A DNA stretch of 45,120 nt from assembly GCA_017540605.1 (NCBI GenBank), contig JAFYAS010000008.1, positions 1 through 45,120 on the forward strand, read 5' to 3'. This DNA is from Lachnospiraceae bacterium. GTDB lineage: Bacteria > Bacillota > Clostridia > Lachnospirales > Lachnospiraceae. Shown here piece by piece: positions 16,468 through 23,933 of the stretch. The notes below the pieces were generated by a model. That model saw nothing but the letters and a program-made list of their open reading frames with translations, was not told the DNA's origin and did no database searches. The first letter of the stretch is position 1; each line of letters starts with the position of its first letter. The position numbers were made by a program, and so were the translations under genes.

Positions 16468-18771
16468 TTATTTTTCCATCGCCATCAGATAAATGAGAGG
16501 CGAATTCCAATATATAGTGATCTCATTGCAGGAATAAGACTGATTGTTATCGGCATAGCAAAGAGCCGAGGGCTTGTTTGCCAAAACAGCCTTTGCATAA
16601 GGATCCTCCAAAGCACTGTTGGGACCACCTACAAGCATTCCGGGTACTGCCTTTCCAAGTACCTGAGAGGGTCTGTGATGAGGATTCTCAGGATATTGAG
16701 TACCCATACCTGTTACAAAGCAATAGCCTGTTCCGTTGACACCCAAAAGATAATCAAGCTGTGCCTGGGCAAGCTTTCCGTATTTCTCGTCAGCCTCGAT
16801 CTCGTCAGCAAAGAGGAACATCATACCCGCATTTGCAACTGTCATATTGCTTCCCCAAGGATACTTTGTTGTCACTGCACAAAGATAGCCCGACTTACCT
16901 GAGCTCTCTATATTCTCATCAATGGCCTTCATATATTCTTCCTTGATCTGACCCTTAAGGCCTTCGTCAGCACCCTCAGTTGTCAAATATTCGTAAGCGG
17001 CATAACCGCCCACTCCTGCCCAACCAAGAGCATTTACCTGAGGCTTTCCGTCATCATAAAGAGCCTTGATATCATCCTGATAAGAGGTATCACCTGTTGT
17101 CTTATAAAGCTCTGCCATAGCGAAGAATCTCTCATCCTTGTCAGTGGAATCTCCGTACTGTCCGGTCACCACATTGCCGGGATTTGAAAAGCCTGCAGTA
17201 TCATATCCATTTTTCTTTAAATAATCATAAGCCTTCTTGGCTGCATCTAAGCAGGTTGCTGAATAGGTAGCATCCACATCCTTAAATACTCTTGCTGCCA
17301 TAGCCATAACAGCTGCAAAATCACCGGTAGCAGTAGTTGAGATAGGGCAAATGATAAGCTCTGCCGTTTCATCCTGTGGCATCACAGTCTCAGGGAAAAG
17401 CTCTCCTGATACCTTGTGATATACACCACCGGTCTCGCTATCCTGCATCTTCAGCATCCAATCAAGCTCGTACTTTGCCTCATCAAGAATGTCTGCCATT
17501 CCGTTTCCGCTTTCGGGAATACCTGATGCATCTGAAAATGCATCGGGGCGCTTCTCATAGGCAAGCATGATATCAGCTACAGCCTTCGCTCCGGCAACCA
17601 CATATTTACCATAATCACCGGCATCATGCCAGCCACCAGATACATCAAGCTTCTTGTCGGTTCCGAATACCGTTCCTTCTTCCTTGTGGCAGGCAGGATG
17701 AGCAAAATCTCCTGCATACTCAGAGGTAAGCTCCATACCACATCTCTGATAATAAAGCATCTTTGTGATGGCATTAAGTGACTCGTCATATACATCTTCA
17801 GCAATAGTAAACTCGTAGGATTCAGCACCGCCGATAGTCATAACAGTATAGGTTCCGGGAGTTTTAAGCTCTGTAAAATCACCATAGAATACATGCTCCA
17901 CACAGTCGTTACATACGGTCTCATCCTTGATATCTCCGACAAATACCGTATCGCCTGTCGCCTTATCCTTCACCATAAATCTGTTGTCAGCAGCGTCTAG
18001 CTTTGAAAAGATTGCTGTCTTAGTAGCCTCAGGAGTATAGCCAACCTGATTTACCTTTACAAGAGGTGCCTTTACAGGCTCGGGATCCTTGATCATATTG
18101 GTGGCATCAACAACCACCAGCTCCACATTGTCTATCATAATGCTGTGGGGAGGAAGCTCTGTGATTCCCTGATCTTTTAAATCCGCAACAAGTCCCATAT
18201 TAAAGCAAAGTCTGGGAGCGGGATCCGTATCCTCCTCCATGGAGAACTCCTGGGAAATGTGCATCACCTCGGAATTAGGGCTTATCACGCCCTTTGCATA
18301 AGCGTGATAATCTCCACCGTTTAGCTGACATCTCCACTCAAGGGGTCTTTCAAGTGTACTGTGTATATCGAAGGAAATGTTGTAAATTCCGCCCTTTCTG
18401 AGACTGAAGCCGTCATAATATATCTGCACTCCATGCTCAACAGAGCCGATCTTTTCAATATCTACCTGCATCTCACCCTGGTCATTTACCAAAAGCTCAC
18501 AGGCTCCGCCATTTACATAGCTCACCCATTCACCCAGGCCGTCGGAAAAATCTCCGCCCTTTATCATATTGCCGGTTCCATATTCCTCGGTGGTGGCTTC
18601 GGTAGATGCCTCGGTGGTGGAAATGGTAGCAAGCTCCTCTACCAAATGTGCTTCGGAATCTGATTCCGAAGGAACATCACTTGTTGTTCCCGCTCCACTG
18701 TTACCGCCACAGGCCATCATGGAAATGGCAAGTGCCGAGGTAAGTATAAGTGCATAAAACTTCTTTCTCAT
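16468..18771 (-). CDS. GH9 endoglucanase lipoprotein with CBM4/9-like module
   Basis: The 767-aa secreted enzyme has a lipoprotein signal with Cys21 in the lipobox SMMA|C. A Ser/Thr/Glu-rich linker follows, then a CenC-like carbohydrate-binding module (about 66-222, NMIKGGDFSDGLGEW), the N-terminal Ig-like domain of GH9 enzymes (about 236-325, KVNQVGYTPEATKTAIF) and the GH9 catalytic domain (about 330-767). Expected catalytic residues are present: Asp383/Asp386 in WHDAGDYGKY and Glu750 in SCNEITIYWNS; HHRPS is also intact. It should hydrolyse cellulose or other beta-1,4-glucans at the cell surface. It begins 3 bp after the hisA stop, so it is cotranscribed with apparently unrelated genes. Confidence 0.93.
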   Translation of the reverse strand: MRKKFYALILTSALAISMMACGGNSGAGTTSDVPSESDSEAHLVEELATISTTEASTEATTEEYGTGNMIKGGDFSDGLGEWVSYVNGGACELLVNDQGEMQVDIEKIGSVEHGVQIYYDGFSLRKGGIYNISFDIHSTLERPLEWRCQLNGGDYHAYAKGVISPNSEVMHISQEFSMEEDTDPAPRLCFNMGLVADLKDQGITELPPHSIMIDNVELVVVDATNMIKDPEPVKAPLVKVNQVGYTPEATKTAIFSKLDAADNRFMVKDKATGDTVFVGDIKDETVCNDCVEHVFYGDFTELKTPGTYTVMTIGGAESYEFTIAEDVYDESLNAITKMLYYQRCGMELTSEYAGDFAHPACHKEEGTVFGTDKKLDVSGGWHDAGDYGKYVVAGAKAVADIMLAYEKRPDAFSDASGIPESGNGMADILDEAKYELDWMLKMQDSETGGVYHKVSGELFPETVMPQDETAELIICPISTTATGDFAAVMAMAARVFKDVDATYSATCLDAAKKAYDYLKKNGYDTAGFSNPGNVVTGQYGDSTDKDERFFAMAELYKTTGDTSYQDDIKALYDDGKPQVNALGWAGVGGYAAYEYLTTEGADEGLKGQIKEEYMKAIDENIESSGKSGYLCAVTTKYPWGSNMTVANAGMMFLFADEIEADEKYGKLAQAQLDYLLGVNGTGYCFVTGMGTQYPENPHHRPSQVLGKAVPGMLVGGPNSALEDPYAKAVLANKPSALCYADNNQSYSCNEITIYWNSPLIYLMAMEK

Positions 18772-18774
18772 CTT

Positions 18775-19560
18775 TTATTCCTTTCCGTTTTTACATAGAT
18801 GAAGGACTTTACTAAATTCAAGTCCTCCACCAAATATATCAAGCGCGCTTCCTATGGTTATATCCACATGATCATTTCCCAAACGCCTTATATCCTCTAT
18901 ATCCTCATAAGAGCTGATACCTCCTGCGTATGTTACAGGTCTTTCGGTAAACTCGCCAAGTATTTTAACCAGCTCTCTTTCGATCCCTGACGCCTTGCCC
19001 TCCACATCTACTGCATGGATCAAAAACTCATCGCACTGATGGGAAAGCTTTTTTAAAAGCTCAACCGTCACCACCTCATCGGTGAATTTTTGCCAACGAT
19101 CTGTAACCACGAAATATTCTCCATCACGCTTTCTGCAGCTTAGATCAAGCACCAGCTTCTCCTTTCCAACTGCTTTTACAAGCTTATCAATACGATCATA
19201 ATGTATCCTTCCATCCACGAATACATAGGATGTAACGATTATATGAGATGCTCCAAGCTCAATAAAATGCTTTGCATTCAAATCATTCACTCCGCCGCCT
19301 ATCATAAGCCCTTCGGGAAATGCTTCAAATGCTTTTTTTGCCTGAGCCAGATCTGCTTCGTAATATTCACTGTCAGCCTTATTTAAAATAATGGCATGTC
19401 CGCCGTATAGCCCCTGCTCCTTATATAACCTTGCAAAAAAGCCCGCATCCTGTTCGGATACGAAGTTCTCCTTCGCCTGATTTCCTTCATCTAAAAGGCT
19501 TCCGCCGACTATCTGCTTTACCTTTCCATTGTGTATATCTATACATGGTCGAAACTTCAT
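18775..19560 (-). CDS. hisA: HisA-type ProFAR isomerase, eukaryote-like branch
   Basis: A 261-aa TIM-barrel protein. MKFRPCIDIHNGKVKQIVGG gives the first catalytic aspartate (D8), and the C-terminal half has VTYAGGISSYEDIEDI and VDITIGSALDIFGG at the phosphate-binding end. The enzyme isomerises ProFAR in histidine synthesis. Features such as the long GLYGGHAIILNKADSEY segment and LDLSCRKRDGEYFVVTDRWQ resemble the fungal/plant HIS6 branch also found in some Clostridia, more than the usual bacterial HisA; this is recognition from memory. No other his gene is in the window. The start codon is adjacent to the AAA+ ATPase stop; the ribosome site is weak, suggesting coupling. Confidence 0.85.
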   Translation of the reverse strand: MKFRPCIDIHNGKVKQIVGGSLLDEGNQAKENFVSEQDAGFFARLYKEQGLYGGHAIILNKADSEYYEADLAQAKKAFEAFPEGLMIGGGVNDLNAKHFIELGASHIIVTSYVFVDGRIHYDRIDKLVKAVGKEKLVLDLSCRKRDGEYFVVTDRWQKFTDEVVTVELLKKLSHQCDEFLIHAVDVEGKASGIERELVKILGEFTERPVTYAGGISSYEDIEDIRRLGNDHVDITIGSALDIFGGGLEFSKVLHLCKNGKE

Positions 19561-19563
19561 AGC

Positions 19564-20949
19564 CTACAGACTCACCGCCTCAAGATCTTCCTTTTCTATG
19601 GTCATCAGCTGATCATCAGTGACCTCTGCAAGACTTACAATCCTGGTTGCCTGATTTGACACTGCCTTTTCAAGGAAGTTTCTCACATCTCTCGCATTTG
19701 CAAAATTCTCAAGATGCTGCTTTGCACGATTGTCTAAAAATTCAGCCGCAAAGGCTTCCGCTTCCTCTGACAATCTGTAATCCTGCTTCTTGCACATACT
19801 CCTGAAGATGTCCATAAGCTCCGCTCCTGTATAATCCTCGAAGAATATATACTTATTGAAACGCGAGCGAAGTCCCGGATTGGAATTTAAAAACTCCTCC
19901 ATAAGATCCGGATATCCCGCAACGATCACAATGAGATCATCCCTGTGATCCTCCATAGCCTTTAGAAGTGTATCAACTGCTTCCTGACCAAAATCACCCT
20001 CGCCCTTTTTAGATGTCAATGTATATGCCTCATCTATAAAGAGTATGCCGCCCAGGGCTTCATCTACTACCTCTGATACCTTTACAGCGGTCTGACCTAT
20101 ATAACCAACTACAAGGCCTGATCTGTCCACCTCAACAAGATGTCCCTTTGACAGCACTCCAAGTCCACGGTATATTTCTGCAAGCATTCTTGCTACCGTA
20201 GTCTTTCCTGTTCCGGGATTTCCCGAGAATACAAGGTGCAGCGTGATCGAAGGCTGCTTCATACCTCTTTCCTCACGCATCTTTCTTACCTTTATGAGAT
20301 TGACAAGGTTTAGGATGTCCTGCTTTACGGAGAAAAGTCCGGTCATGGAATTGAGTTCTTCTAAAAGTGTCTCCACATCCTTCTCCGGCTCCTCCGGCTT
20401 TTCTCCTGCCTTTGCCTTGTCCTTTATGTCTTTAAGGGGATCGTTCTTGTCCTTTTTATAAAGTCCGAATTTCTTCAGATATCCATCAAGCATTATGGAA
20501 TAATTCGTAAGATTCGCTATCTCGATCTGTGACGCTTCATCATTGCAGGCGATAAATGCCTGTCCTAAAAGCTTATATGCATCCACCAGGGGCTTCGCTC
20601 TTTTTACTGCCTTTTGCTCAGGTGTAAGTGTTGAGCTGATATCCGCCTGTACAAAGTATGTAAGGGATCTCGGCGGTGTATTGATAAAGTCTTTTCCACC
20701 TGTTCTCTCATACTTAAATGTGGTGAGTCTCCTTACATCGAAGTCATAGCCCAGATAATCTTTGATAAAGGCTATCTCCTCCTTCATATCTGCCCCATCT
20801 GACAAACTTAAGAATGCCAAAAACTGCAAAAAATCGAACTTCACCATATCGCGAAGTCCCATCTGTCCCTTTGGTACCAGATTGTAGCTCTCGATGATGG
20901 AGGCATTCTGGTATGCGTTTTCCAATTTTGCTTTGATATCTGCTGACAT
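19564..20949 (-). CDS. AAA+ ATPase of the CbxX/CfqX (SpoVK-like) family
   Basis: A 461-aa protein. The N-terminal part (about 1-200) is helical and unassigned (DFLQFLAFLSLSDGADM). The C-terminal AAA+ module has Walker A GNPGTGKT, Walker B GILFIDEAYTL, a sensor region IVIVAGYPDLMEEFLNSNPGLRSRF with an arginine finger candidate, and the CbxX-like lid. Members of this family remodel protein complexes; the client is not known here. The ATG start (20949) is preceded by AGGGGTG, 8 nt away. A longer in-frame reading to 21132 would run through the promoter and is rejected. First gene of the six-gene unit. Confidence 0.88.
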   Translation of the reverse strand: MSADIKAKLENAYQNASIIESYNLVPKGQMGLRDMVKFDFLQFLAFLSLSDGADMKEEIAFIKDYLGYDFDVRRLTTFKYERTGGKDFINTPPRSLTYFVQADISSTLTPEQKAVKRAKPLVDAYKLLGQAFIACNDEASQIEIANLTNYSIMLDGYLKKFGLYKKDKNDPLKDIKDKAKAGEKPEEPEKDVETLLEELNSMTGLFSVKQDILNLVNLIKVRKMREERGMKQPSITLHLVFSGNPGTGKTTVARMLAEIYRGLGVLSKGHLVEVDRSGLVVGYIGQTAVKVSEVVDEALGGILFIDEAYTLTSKKGEGDFGQEAVDTLLKAMEDHRDDLIVIVAGYPDLMEEFLNSNPGLRSRFNKYIFFEDYTGAELMDIFRSMCKKQDYRLSEEAEAFAAEFLDNRAKQHLENFANARDVRNFLEKAVSNQATRIVSLAEVTDDQLMTIEKEDLEAVSL

Positions 20950-21006
20950 TGTTTGTTCACCCCTGTTCTTTTCTGTCTTTTGTTTCAAATAAAAACAATC
21001 CCTAAT

Positions 21007-21035
21007 AGTATAATCTAAATCGGGGAAAATCACAA
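21007..21035 (-). promoter_or_regulatory. promoter of the AAA-hisA-GH9-YfhO-galU-kinase unit
   Basis: Minus strand: -35 TTGTGA (21030-21035), 17-bp spacer, -10 TATACT (21007-21012), about 57 bp before the ATG. Only 8 bp separates its -35 from that of the divergent ung promoter. Confidence 0.7.
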
Positions 21036-21043
21036 TAGTGACT

Positions 21044-21071
21044 TTGATTTGGATATATTCTATGGTATACT
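21044..21071 (+). promoter_or_regulatory. candidate promoter of the ung leader
   Basis: Plus strand: -35 TTGATT (21044-21049), 16-bp spacer, -10 TATACT (21066-21071). The predicted start near 21078-21080 would give a leader of about 230 nt before ung. Confidence 0.55.
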
Positions 21072-21079
21072 TTTTTATA

Positions 21080-21312
21080 AACCGTACGGTGGAGAAAGTA
21101 GCATTAGTATCTCGGACATCGCTCCCGCACACTTAGCCTCTACGTCGGCGTTAGTCGGCTACTAAGCTCACTTACGTTCGCTAAGGGCGCCGATCGGGCT
21201 ACGACTAAGCTCAAACATCGCCTTTGGCTCGTTTTCGCTAAGTTCTCTGCTCCAAATGATAGTCCTCGATCCTTAATACTACTTCCTCCACCTATGCTTA
21301 GGAGGAAGTATG
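21080..21312 (+). promoter_or_regulatory. structured 5' leader of ung with Shine-Dalgarno sequestering hairpin
   Basis: TACTTCCTCC (21280-21289) is perfectly complementary to GGAGGAAGTA (21301-21310), which holds the ung Shine-Dalgarno sequence and the A of its ATG; the loop is 11 nt. The same upstream strand also matches the 5' end of the element: GGTGGAG-A-AAGTAG at 21088-21101 against CTACTT-C-CTCCACC at 21279-21292. The two pairings exclude each other. Between them is a GC-richer region with internal repeats (CTAAGCTCA twice, TTAGTC/GACTAA). This could be a regulatory switch, or a mobile inverted-repeat element that happens to abut ung. Confidence 0.5.
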
Positions 21313-21984
21313 TCACAAATAGATGGAAAATGGAGAGCGGCATTAGCGCCAGAATTTAGAAAAGAATATTATAAAGAATTATATACCACAGTTAATTCAG
21401 AGTATCAGAAGGCAACAATTTATCCCCCCGCGGAGGATATCTTCAATGCCTTTCATCTGACTCCTTTGGAGAAGGTTAAATGCGTGATCCTTGGGCAGGA
21501 TCCCTATCATGAGCCGGGACAGGCCCATGGGCTTTGTTTTTCGGTAAAACCGGGTACGGATATTCCCCCTTCTCTGGTGAATATCTATAAGGAGCTTCAT
21601 GATGATCTGGGGCTTTTTGTTCCCAACAATGGGTATCTTGAGAAGTGGGCAAAACAGGGTGTTTTGATGCTCAATACCATCCTTACGGTGAGAGCACATC
21701 AGGCTTTTTCTCACAAGGATATCGGCTGGCAGATCTTTACAGATGCTGTGATCGATATTTTGAATCGAGAGGATAGACCTATCGTTTATCTTCTCTGGGG
21801 ATCTCCGGCAGGAAAAAAGGCGGCGATGCTTAACAATCCCAAGCATCTTGTTCTTAAGGCTCCCCATCCAAGCCCCTTATCCGCTTACAGAGGCTTCTTT
21901 GGATGCAAGCATTTTAGCAAGGCCAATGAATTTCTTGTATCGAATGGCCTTGATCCCATTGATTGGCAGATCGAGAATATTTAG
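21310..21984 (+). CDS. ung: uracil-DNA glycosylase, family 1
   Basis: A 224-aa enzyme that excises uracil from DNA in base-excision repair. The water-activating motif GQDPYH (62-67, Asp64), the uracil-binding LMLNTILTVR and the C-terminal HPSPLSAYRGFFGCKHF (His186) are all present. Length is standard for family 1. The ATG follows AGGAGGAAGT directly, a strong ribosome site but one that lies in a possible 10-bp hairpin. It is monocistronic, on the plus strand between minus-strand units, and ends in a terminator shared with the convergent phosphoribosyltransferase gene. Confidence 0.97.
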   Translation: MSQIDGKWRAALAPEFRKEYYKELYTTVNSEYQKATIYPPAEDIFNAFHLTPLEKVKCVILGQDPYHEPGQAHGLCFSVKPGTDIPPSLVNIYKELHDDLGLFVPNNGYLEKWAKQGVLMLNTILTVRAHQAFSHKDIGWQIFTDAVIDILNREDRPIVYLLWGSPAGKKAAMLNNPKHLVLKAPHPSPLSAYRGFFGCKHFSKANEFLVSNGLDPIDWQIENI

Positions 21985-21991
21985 TGTCACT

Positions 21992-22033
21992 AAAAAAGCA
22001 ACCGACAGGTACAAGCCTTACGGTTGCTTTTTT
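21992..22033. terminator. bidirectional terminator between ung and the phosphoribosyltransferase gene
   Basis: AAAAAAGCAACCG (21992-22004) and CGGTTGCTTTTTT (22021-22033) form a perfect 13-bp arm with a 16-nt loop, with U-tracts for both strands. Confidence 0.92.
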
Positions 22034-22047
22034 CATTTCACTTAATA

Positions 22048-22701
22048 TTATAGCTTTGAATATCCAAAGCTGTTTACTATGGCATCGATCTTTACGCCAT
22101 CCTTGCAATAAGGGCAGGCATTGTGTGGATAGGTTGCATATCCGGGGATATCGTCATCCTTAAATACTGCTCTGATATCATAGCCTGATACATTGTCGGT
22201 TGCGGAGAATAGAGCAATGATATCCTCAACTATTCCTCCATAATAATCGATACACTCCAAGGCTCTCTCAATGGTTCGTCCTGTGGTAGCAGATGCCAAA
22301 AGTAACAGCATATGCTTATCCCTTACCATTGGCTGAAGGTTGTCCCTGAATATGAGCTGTCCCACAGAATTGAACTCCGGTGTGATCACATAGATACTCT
22401 TATGTGCGTTCATTGATAAAAAGCCTGCGCTAGTAAGCTCATCTGCAAGGTATGCTCCGATGGTCTCTGTATCATCCATACATACGATGGTATCCACTGT
22501 CTTGGTGGTCTGATACTTTCCAACTATGGCTCTTGCAACCTCATGTGCCGAGCTCTGTCTTGACTTCATGGTTGTCATATCAATATAATAATTGATATGT
22601 GAGTGGTTGGTTGCAAAGTGTCCGGGTATGATCTTCATAGCCACCTTACTGCTATCCGTAGACACTATCTTTTTTGCTCTTGCTTCCATTTCATCCTGCA
22701 T
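22048..22701 (-). CDS. orotate phosphoribosyltransferase-like protein with degenerate PRPP loop
   Basis: A 217-aa protein with a type I phosphoribosyltransferase fold layout similar to PyrE: an N-terminal hood (HFATNHSHINYYIDM), the core strand TIVCMDDTETIGAYLADEL, a flexible-loop region, then MLLLLASATTGRTIERALE. The last segment matches the PRPP-binding loop (normally two acidic residues then x-T-G), but the acidic pair is replaced by Ala-Ser. The C-terminus carries a Cys-x-x-Cys (ACPYCKDG). ATG with GGGGG 8 nt upstream. The gene lies 14 bp behind an XRE regulator and is likely cotranscribed with it. Substrate and even catalytic activity are uncertain; it may be a regulatory or salvage PRTase. 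Confidence 0.65.
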   Translation of the reverse strand: MQDEMEARAKKIVSTDSSKVAMKIIPGHFATNHSHINYYIDMTTMKSRQSSAHEVARAIVGKYQTTKTVDTIVCMDDTETIGAYLADELTSAGFLSMNAHKSIYVITPEFNSVGQLIFRDNLQPMVRDKHMLLLLASATTGRTIERALECIDYYGGIVEDIIALFSATDNVSGYDIRAVFKDDDIPGYATYPHNACPYCKDGVKIDAIVNSFGYSKL

Positions 22702-22715
22702 GGTTATTACCCCCT

Positions 22716-23003
22716 TTATTGTAATTCAATATTAAAATCTAGTTCCGCCTCAAGTGCGGTAGCAACTCTCACAAGCATCTCAAGTGTGGGATTGTATCTT
22801 CCACTCTCAAATCTTGTGATATTACTTCTGGTTATCCCCGAGCGCTTGGAAAGCTCCTGCTGTGTCCAGCCTCTTTTTTTCCTGCACTCTACAAATTTGT
22901 CGATAAGCTCTTTTCTGAATACTACCTGCTTATCAGCAATATTGATCTCCTTTCCCTCACTTGAATATACTACGTCCATCACTGTTCTTGTAGCCTTACT
23001 CAT
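22716..23003 (-). CDS. XRE-family helix-turn-helix regulator
   Basis: A 95-aa protein. Its C-terminal HTH_3 domain (about 34-88) includes CRKKRGWTQQELSKRSGITRSNITRFESGRYNPTLEML, a canonical Cro/C1-type helix-turn-helix; the N-terminal 30 residues are unassigned. The ATG used has GGGAGG 7 nt upstream; an in-frame ATG five codons earlier overlaps that site and is rejected. It is followed 14 bp later by the phosphoribosyltransferase-like gene. The N-terminal extension resembles HigA-like antitoxins, but no toxin gene is adjacent. It probably controls its own two-gene unit. Confidence 0.85.
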   Translation of the reverse strand: MSKATRTVMDVVYSSEGKEINIADKQVVFRKELIDKFVECRKKRGWTQQELSKRSGITRSNITRFESGRYNPTLEMLVRVATALEAELDFNIELQ

Positions 23004-23070
23004 AATAAATCCTCCCACAATGCTGTCAATTTTGGGCTGTAAAACCCGATAAGCGCCCTACTTTACTTTT

Positions 23071-23823
23071 TTAAGAAAGCTCCGCTCTGCGCCTTTTCAT
23101 GCCCTCAATGATGATCTGTCTTGCCTTTACCGCATCATCATTGTTGAGTGCCTTAACGTCCTTTAGCTTGTATTCTATGCCAAGCTGTTCGTACTTTGAT
23201 ACGCCCAATGTATGATAAGGCAATACCTCAAGTCCCTTGGCGGTCTTTAGATCTCCAAGGAAGTATCCAAGTCTGTCAAGATATTCCGGTTCATAGGTAA
23301 TACCCGGTACTATGACATGTCTGATCCACATCATAATATCATGATCTGACAGATATCTTGCAAATGCAAGTATGTTGTCATTCTTTTGTGATGTCAGCTC
23401 GATATGCTTTTCCGGATCAATATGCTTTATATCAAGCATCACAAGATCTGTTGATTTTATAAGCCTGTCATACTTTGCCAGCATCTCAGGGCTATCGGGA
23501 TTGAAGCATATACCCGAAGTATCAAGACAGGTATGAACACCTTCCTTCTTACACGCCTCAAAAAGCTCTGTCAGAAAATCTATCTGCATCAATGGCTCTC
23601 CGCCCGTAGCAGTCAATCCTCCGTTCTTATAGAACTCCTTGTTGTCGTCATAATATTTCATCAGAGCTTCTACTGTCCATTCCTCACCACCGGCCATCTC
23701 CCAGGTATCGGGATTGTGGCAATAGGCACACCTCATGGGACAGCCCTTAAAGAATACAACAAACCTTGTTCCCGGACCATCAACAGTTCCGAAGGTCTGT
23801 ATGGAATGAATCTGTCCGACCAT
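23071..23823 (-). CDS. pflA: pyruvate formate-lyase activating enzyme
   Basis: A 250-aa radical SAM enzyme that installs the glycyl radical on pyruvate formate-lyase under anaerobic conditions. The [4Fe-4S] motif is C28-x3-C32-x2-C35 in GCPMRCAYCHN. The glycine-rich SAM region TATGGEPLMQ and the N-terminal HSIQTFGTVDGPGTRF are typical of PflA. The ATG follows GGAGG by 8 nt; an in-frame ATG at 23865 lies within the promoter/leader and is rejected. It has its own promoter. The substrate gene pflB is not next to it in this window. Another glycyl-radical enzyme activase is the alternative, but the N-terminus favours PflA. Confidence 0.93.
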   Translation of the reverse strand: MVGQIHSIQTFGTVDGPGTRFVVFFKGCPMRCAYCHNPDTWEMAGGEEWTVEALMKYYDDNKEFYKNGGLTATGGEPLMQIDFLTELFEACKKEGVHTCLDTSGICFNPDSPEMLAKYDRLIKSTDLVMLDIKHIDPEKHIELTSQKNDNILAFARYLSDHDIMMWIRHVIVPGITYEPEYLDRLGYFLGDLKTAKGLEVLPYHTLGVSKYEQLGIEYKLKDVKALNNDDAVKARQIIIEGMKRRRAELS

Positions 23824-23855
23824 TGCTCGTTCCTCCTTGTTGTCACATATAAAAT

Positions 23856-23884
23856 AGTATATCACATATGAGTATATAGGTCAA
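23856..23884 (-). promoter_or_regulatory. pflA promoter
   Basis: Minus strand: -35 TTGACC (23879-23884), 17-bp spacer, -10 TATACT (23856-23861), about 30 bp upstream of the ATG. Confidence 0.75.
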
Positions 23885-23896
23885 AAACAAAAAGTT

Positions 23897-23932
23897 AAGT
23901 CCGGAGCAGTATTTTCCACTCCGGACTTCTTT
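23897..23932. terminator. terminator downstream of the InlB-repeat protein gene
   Basis: AAGTCCGGAG (23897-23906) pairs with CTCCGGACTT (23919-23928). On the minus strand the hairpin is followed by AACTTTTTGTTTTT, and on the plus strand by CTTTTTT, so it can work in both directions. It separates the 1395-aa surface protein gene from the pflA promoter. Confidence 0.88.
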
Positions 23933-23933
23933 T

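Noticed and set aside
21140-21343. Minus-strand reading frame of 67 codons between the AAA+ gene and ung
   Set aside because: It lies in the inverted-repeat leader region, has low-complexity composition and overlaps the ung start.
22716-23003. Toxin-antitoxin pair around the XRE gene
   Set aside because: The adjacent gene is phosphoribosyltransferase-like, not a toxin, and no HigB/RelE-type gene is nearby.
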